NCBI GenBank assembly: GCA_028821605.1
Contig: JAPPFM010000010.1
Coordinates: 1-64,000 of the forward strand
Source: Candidatus Poribacteria bacterium
GTDB taxonomy: Bacteria > Poribacteria > WGA-4E > WGA-3G
Reading direction: 5' to 3'
DNA length: 64,000 bases
Below, piece by piece: positions 61,423-64,000 of this stretch. A program made the translations under genes and the position numbers. The notes under the pieces are model-generated. The model had not been told where the DNA came from. It worked only from the letters and a program-made list of their open reading frames with translations, and did no database searches. Numbering within the stretch: the first letter of the stretch is position 1; each line of letters opens with the position of its first letter.

Positions 61423-62031
61423 CTATACTTCAGTTCTGTCTTGCAATTCTCCGAGAAGGCTCACAATGTCGCGATAGCACTTGTCGAACGAATCTGCGCG
61501 ACGTGCTTGTTCTATGTCAAAAAGTGCTGCAAGTGCAGGTTGGTCTTGTGTTTCAGTATACGTTCTACTGCTCTCCATTTGATGACTCAACCATTCCTTT
61601 GCCCCACGGATTCCCTCTGGATTATCTGGCGGATTAAGATCATTTCTTAATCCTCTTTGACCGCGAAGTGACTCGGCTGCTGCGAGAAACCATGCCTCAA
61701 ATTCATGTTTGGCGAGCACAACGGCAATGGGCATATTCCTAAAAACTTGTGAAACCCGATGGAGTAGTGCCGGTCCGAGTTCTGCCGGACAATCATCATC
61801 ACTGTCAAGGATGATGAATATAGCACCTTGCCTACCAATATTCTGATATGCCAAACCGACTGCTCGTTCGAGTTCACCTATCCTAAAAACCTGATTCCTG
61901 GGAATGCGGATGGGTCTTGGAATGACAGTTTCCAATTCAGGATAGTGGATGGCTGCCACACGTCGAATCAAGATTGGCACGGCTGCTACCTCACTTTTCC
62001 CCTCAACAACACATCCAATTTTAACTGTCAT
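61423..62031 (-). CDS. DUF4276 TOPRIM-like protein of an ATPase pair
   Basis: The 202-residue protein begins TVKIGCVVEGKSEVAAVPIL with Glu10 and has FIILDSDDDCPAEL with Asp76 and Asp78. These are the E and DxD of TOPRIM-like metal sites. The rest (LAKHEFEAWFLAAAESLRGQ) is DUF4276-like. The ATG overlaps the ATPase stop by four bases, so the two are cotranslated. Together they look like an ATPase-nuclease pair, similar in plan to OLD/PARIS-type phage defence. Function is inferred from context. Confidence 0.75.
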   Translation of the reverse strand: MTVKIGCVVEGKSEVAAVPILIRRVAAIHYPELETVIPRPIRIPRNQVFRIGELERAVGLAYQNIGRQGAIFIILDSDDDCPAELGPALLHRVSQVFRNMPIAVVLAKHEFEAWFLAAAESLRGQRGLRNDLNPPDNPEGIRGAKEWLSHQMESSRTYTETQDQPALAALFDIEQARRADSFDKCYRDIVSLLGELQDRTEV

Positions 62032-63281
62032 TCACACATTCCTTTGTTCTGGGTTTCAGCCGATTCATCTTGTTGGAAACCAAATAAATTAAGCTGCACT
62101 GCCTTCTTCTCATAGGCTATAGATGCCTTTGGGTCAGGTTGCAATTGATCTTGGCGTAGAAGTTCTCCTATTGTAAACAGTTTATCGCGCACGACAGACC
62201 TGCTAACTTCGTTAACAGGAGCAATTACTGTATTTCCATTATACGCTTTAACCGCGAGAATAGAATCCACATCTAAGTGTTTGTCCTCAAGGAGGTCGGG
62301 GCTATGAGTGGTGGTAATCACCTGTCTCTTGTGAGCAGCGTCCCGAAGAGCATCAAGTAAGACTCCTGCGGCTGCTGGATGAAGAGCAATCTCTGGATCT
62401 TCAATTCCTACGAGCGTCACGTTTTTTTGAGCGTCGTAATCTCCTTGGAATAGTGCTACGAGAATCCCCAAAGCGCGGAGTGTGCCATCAGACATATTGT
62501 TTGCGAGAAATCGCCCTCGGTATCCGTTATCTGTGATCTTCGGTCTAAATGATAATGTCTGCTTGGTACCAAACGTTTTGACATCCACCTCACGAACATC
62601 GAGATTGACTAATGCTAGGTACTCCTCAATGTCTTGCTTCACAGTGGATGATAACTGTTTGAAAACACTTGTCAGGTTCCGCCCATCACGAAGAAGCATA
62701 TCCCCAGGATCCGGGCCTTGGAGGTCTCGGATTCTATCCGGATTGAGGTTATAAAATCCCATCCGAGAAAATGCTTCATAGACAGGACGAAATTCGGGCA
62801 GTCCGGAAGCGTTCACCAAGTAGAGGCGATCTATTACAGCCGCCGGTGCGACTTTCACGCTTGTGGCCGTTACAGTCCCACTCTTAACACGAAAGTATTC
62901 TTCTGACGCGCCGCACGCCCCATTTTGAATGCTACACTCTTCAGTCTGCACCTCGTAACCTCCAGGGGAACGCCTTCTGATTCGGAAAGCATAGTGCCCC
63001 GTAAAACCTTCAGGCAGAGCAAATTCAAGGCGGATGCTGAAATGGTTCGGATGGCCGCGGGAGCGGCGACGAACATCATTGATCCCTCCGCGATCGCGTA
63101 TTGCGTGTTCTAGTGATGAATTCAACGCATCTGCCACGAATCGAAGGGCATCCAGAAAATTACTTTTACCAGCACCGTTGCGACCTACAAGAAACGTCAA
63201 GGGTTGTAGCTGCACATCACACGCGGCGATGCTCTTATAGTTTTTCAGAATAACTCTTGTGATAAACGTTGAATCTTTCAT
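62028..63281 (-). CDS. AAA ATPase of the OLD/SMC-like type, paired with DUF4276
   Basis: The 417-residue protein has Walker A FLVGRNGAGKSNFLDALRF near the N-terminus (about residues 30-48), a middle ABC-like insert, an LxxGxxxL-like signature (ANNMSDGTLRALGILVALFQ) and Walker B LVGIEDPEIALHP, then ITTTHSPDLL. This is the AAA_21 layout seen in OLD family and PARIS. The start is ATG 63281 (TTG 63293 is possible). It lies 18 bases after a PhyH gene and overlaps the DUF4276 gene by four bases. Confidence 0.82.
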   Translation of the reverse strand: MKDSTFITRVILKNYKSIAACDVQLQPLTFLVGRNGAGKSNFLDALRFVADALNSSLEHAIRDRGGINDVRRRSRGHPNHFSIRLEFALPEGFTGHYAFRIRRRSPGGYEVQTEECSIQNGACGASEEYFRVKSGTVTATSVKVAPAAVIDRLYLVNASGLPEFRPVYEAFSRMGFYNLNPDRIRDLQGPDPGDMLLRDGRNLTSVFKQLSSTVKQDIEEYLALVNLDVREVDVKTFGTKQTLSFRPKITDNGYRGRFLANNMSDGTLRALGILVALFQGDYDAQKNVTLVGIEDPEIALHPAAAGVLLDALRDAAHKRQVITTTHSPDLLEDKHLDVDSILAVKAYNGNTVIAPVNEVSRSVVRDKLFTIGELLRQDQLQPDPKASIAYEKKAVQLNLFGFQQDESAETQNKGMCE

Positions 63282-63299
63282 TTCAGTATTCAAACCTCG

Positions 63300-64000
63300 T
63301 TATGCCACCGGGAACCCATCACCGACGAGGGGTTTCCCGTCCGCAACTTTGATGGTTGAAACGAGGATATGCCCCGGTGCTTGCGCGTTGTTATAGCAGA
63401 CATCCTGCGCCATGAAAATCATGACAAATGCTCGACGTTGATGGTCGGTAACATTTGGTGGTGTACCGTGCCAGTTTAGGCAGTGATGGAACATACACTC
63501 GCCTGCTTTTAACTCCACAGGAACCCCATGACTTATGTCCAAACTCCCTCTTTCTGTCCATGGATTCGCGGGTGGTTCACGTTCTTCTTCGTTTGCTTTT
63601 GCGGATTCTGCATTGAATGCTGCTCTTGCTGCAACCGAGAACCGTTCATCTTTATGACTCTTCGGCATAACGTGCATGCAACCGCTATCGACTGTCGCAT
63701 CGTCGAGAGCGAGCCAGCAGCTGACAATGTTCGGCGGGCTGAGGGGCCAGAAGAAGAAATCGTGATGGAACCCGAAATGCCCGTTGTCGTGCGGTGGTTT
63801 GGAAATCACCTGATCGTGCCAGAGACGGACTTCGGGTGTATCAAGCAGTGCGCGCGCCGTTCCAGCGATAAGCGGATGGTGAATCGCTGCCTCGTAATGT
63901 GATTCCCGCTTCCACATGTTCACGTATTGATGAATCGCGCGTGGGTGCCCGCTACCCCGATTGAGTTTGTCTTCACGCCGGTCGTGTCCATACTTGAACT
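63300..64000 (-). CDS. PhyH-type dioxygenase, C-terminal part
   Basis: The frame is open to the right window edge, so the N-terminus is outside. Visible parts hold the iron motif FGFHHDFFFWP (His-x-Asp), the conserved WLALDDATVDSGCMHVMPKS and the distal histidine block CLNWHGTPPN, as in PhyH family members that hydroxylate small metabolites. It lies 18 bases upstream of the AAA ATPase gene in the same direction. It is a different family branch from 22726-23517, with an insert of charged residues (ANEEEREPPANPW). Confidence 0.85.
   Translation of the reverse strand, partial: FKYGHDRREDKLNRGSGHPRAIHQYVNMWKRESHYEAAIHHPLIAGTARALLDTPEVRLWHDQVISKPPHDNGHFGFHHDFFFWPLSPPNIVSCWLALDDATVDSGCMHVMPKSHKDERFSVAARAAFNAESAKANEEEREPPANPWTERGSLDISHGVPVELKAGECMFHHCLNWHGTPPNVTDHQRRAFVMIFMAQDVCYNNAQAPGHILVSTIKVADGKPLVGDGFPVA

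Overview
The window reads as a bacterial chromosome segment of moderate GC from an uncultured, environmental lineage. My best guess is Candidatus Poribacteria or a close relative. Reasons: phytanoyl-CoA dioxygenase-like (PhyH) genes, FGly sulfatases, Planctomycete-type cytochrome/PSD1/DUF1501/PPC genes, WD40 and YCF48 beta-propellers, a Uma2 nuclease, and many short palindromic repeats between genes. This assignment is inference; no rRNA or other firm marker is present.

Layout. 1-4.7 kb: housekeeping (partial murJ, a DUF2203 gene, thiD-thiE-rsmB, rpsT) and a HicAB toxin-antitoxin pair. 4.9-8.9 kb: two secreted proteins, one an outer-membrane barrel with a C-terminal SPOR domain. 8.9-19.8 kb: a defence island. 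It holds two related CD-NTases (one fused to an E2-like domain and a SEC-C motif, one with a changed catalytic residue), a Cap5-type HNH-SAVED nuclease, a Rossmann/TIR-like candidate effector, a small PD-(D/E)xK-like protein, a divergent HTH-metallopeptidase regulator and a large nuclease-methyltransferase. 20-26 kb: small-molecule metabolism (amidohydrolase, VOC, PhyH, SCP2, ogt, a Cys/Met PLP enzyme) with miniature inverted-repeat elements. 26-36.2 kb: a leftward gene run (TPR, SNF2, VWA, HigBA, cytosine methyltransferase, a 28-repeat lipoprotein). 36.5-38.1 kb: a membrane protein and YceI. 38.2-38.8 kb: a gene-free IS605-like structured element with a strong promoter. 39-45.7 kb: a cytochrome/WD40 gene that reads through TGA into a heavy-metal-associated domain, a sulfatase, a MazF-type pair, an adenine/cytosine-N4 methyltransferase and a WD40 protein. 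45.9-52.6 kb: a PSD1-DUF1501-PPC module. 52.8-64 kb: tgt, an ABC ATPase, a PfkB kinase, a secreted membrane protein, a pantoate-kinase-like GHMP protein, Uma2, a second sulfatase, an AAA-DUF4276 pair and a second PhyH gene cut by the window end.

How genes work together. In the CBASS-like island the leftward operon starts at a near-consensus promoter (15259-15287) and faces the regulator across a very AT-rich gap. A second promoter sits before the 10889-8958 pair. The picture is of two tandem modules: an apparently active synthase with a Cap5 effector, and a probably inactive or repurposed synthase with a different effector.

The two most notable observations are the likely selenocysteine codon at 40510-40512, replacing the first cysteine of an HMA metal-binding motif and followed by a SECIS-like hairpin, and the CBASS-like island with its CD-NTase-E2-SEC-C fusion and D-to-N paralogue.
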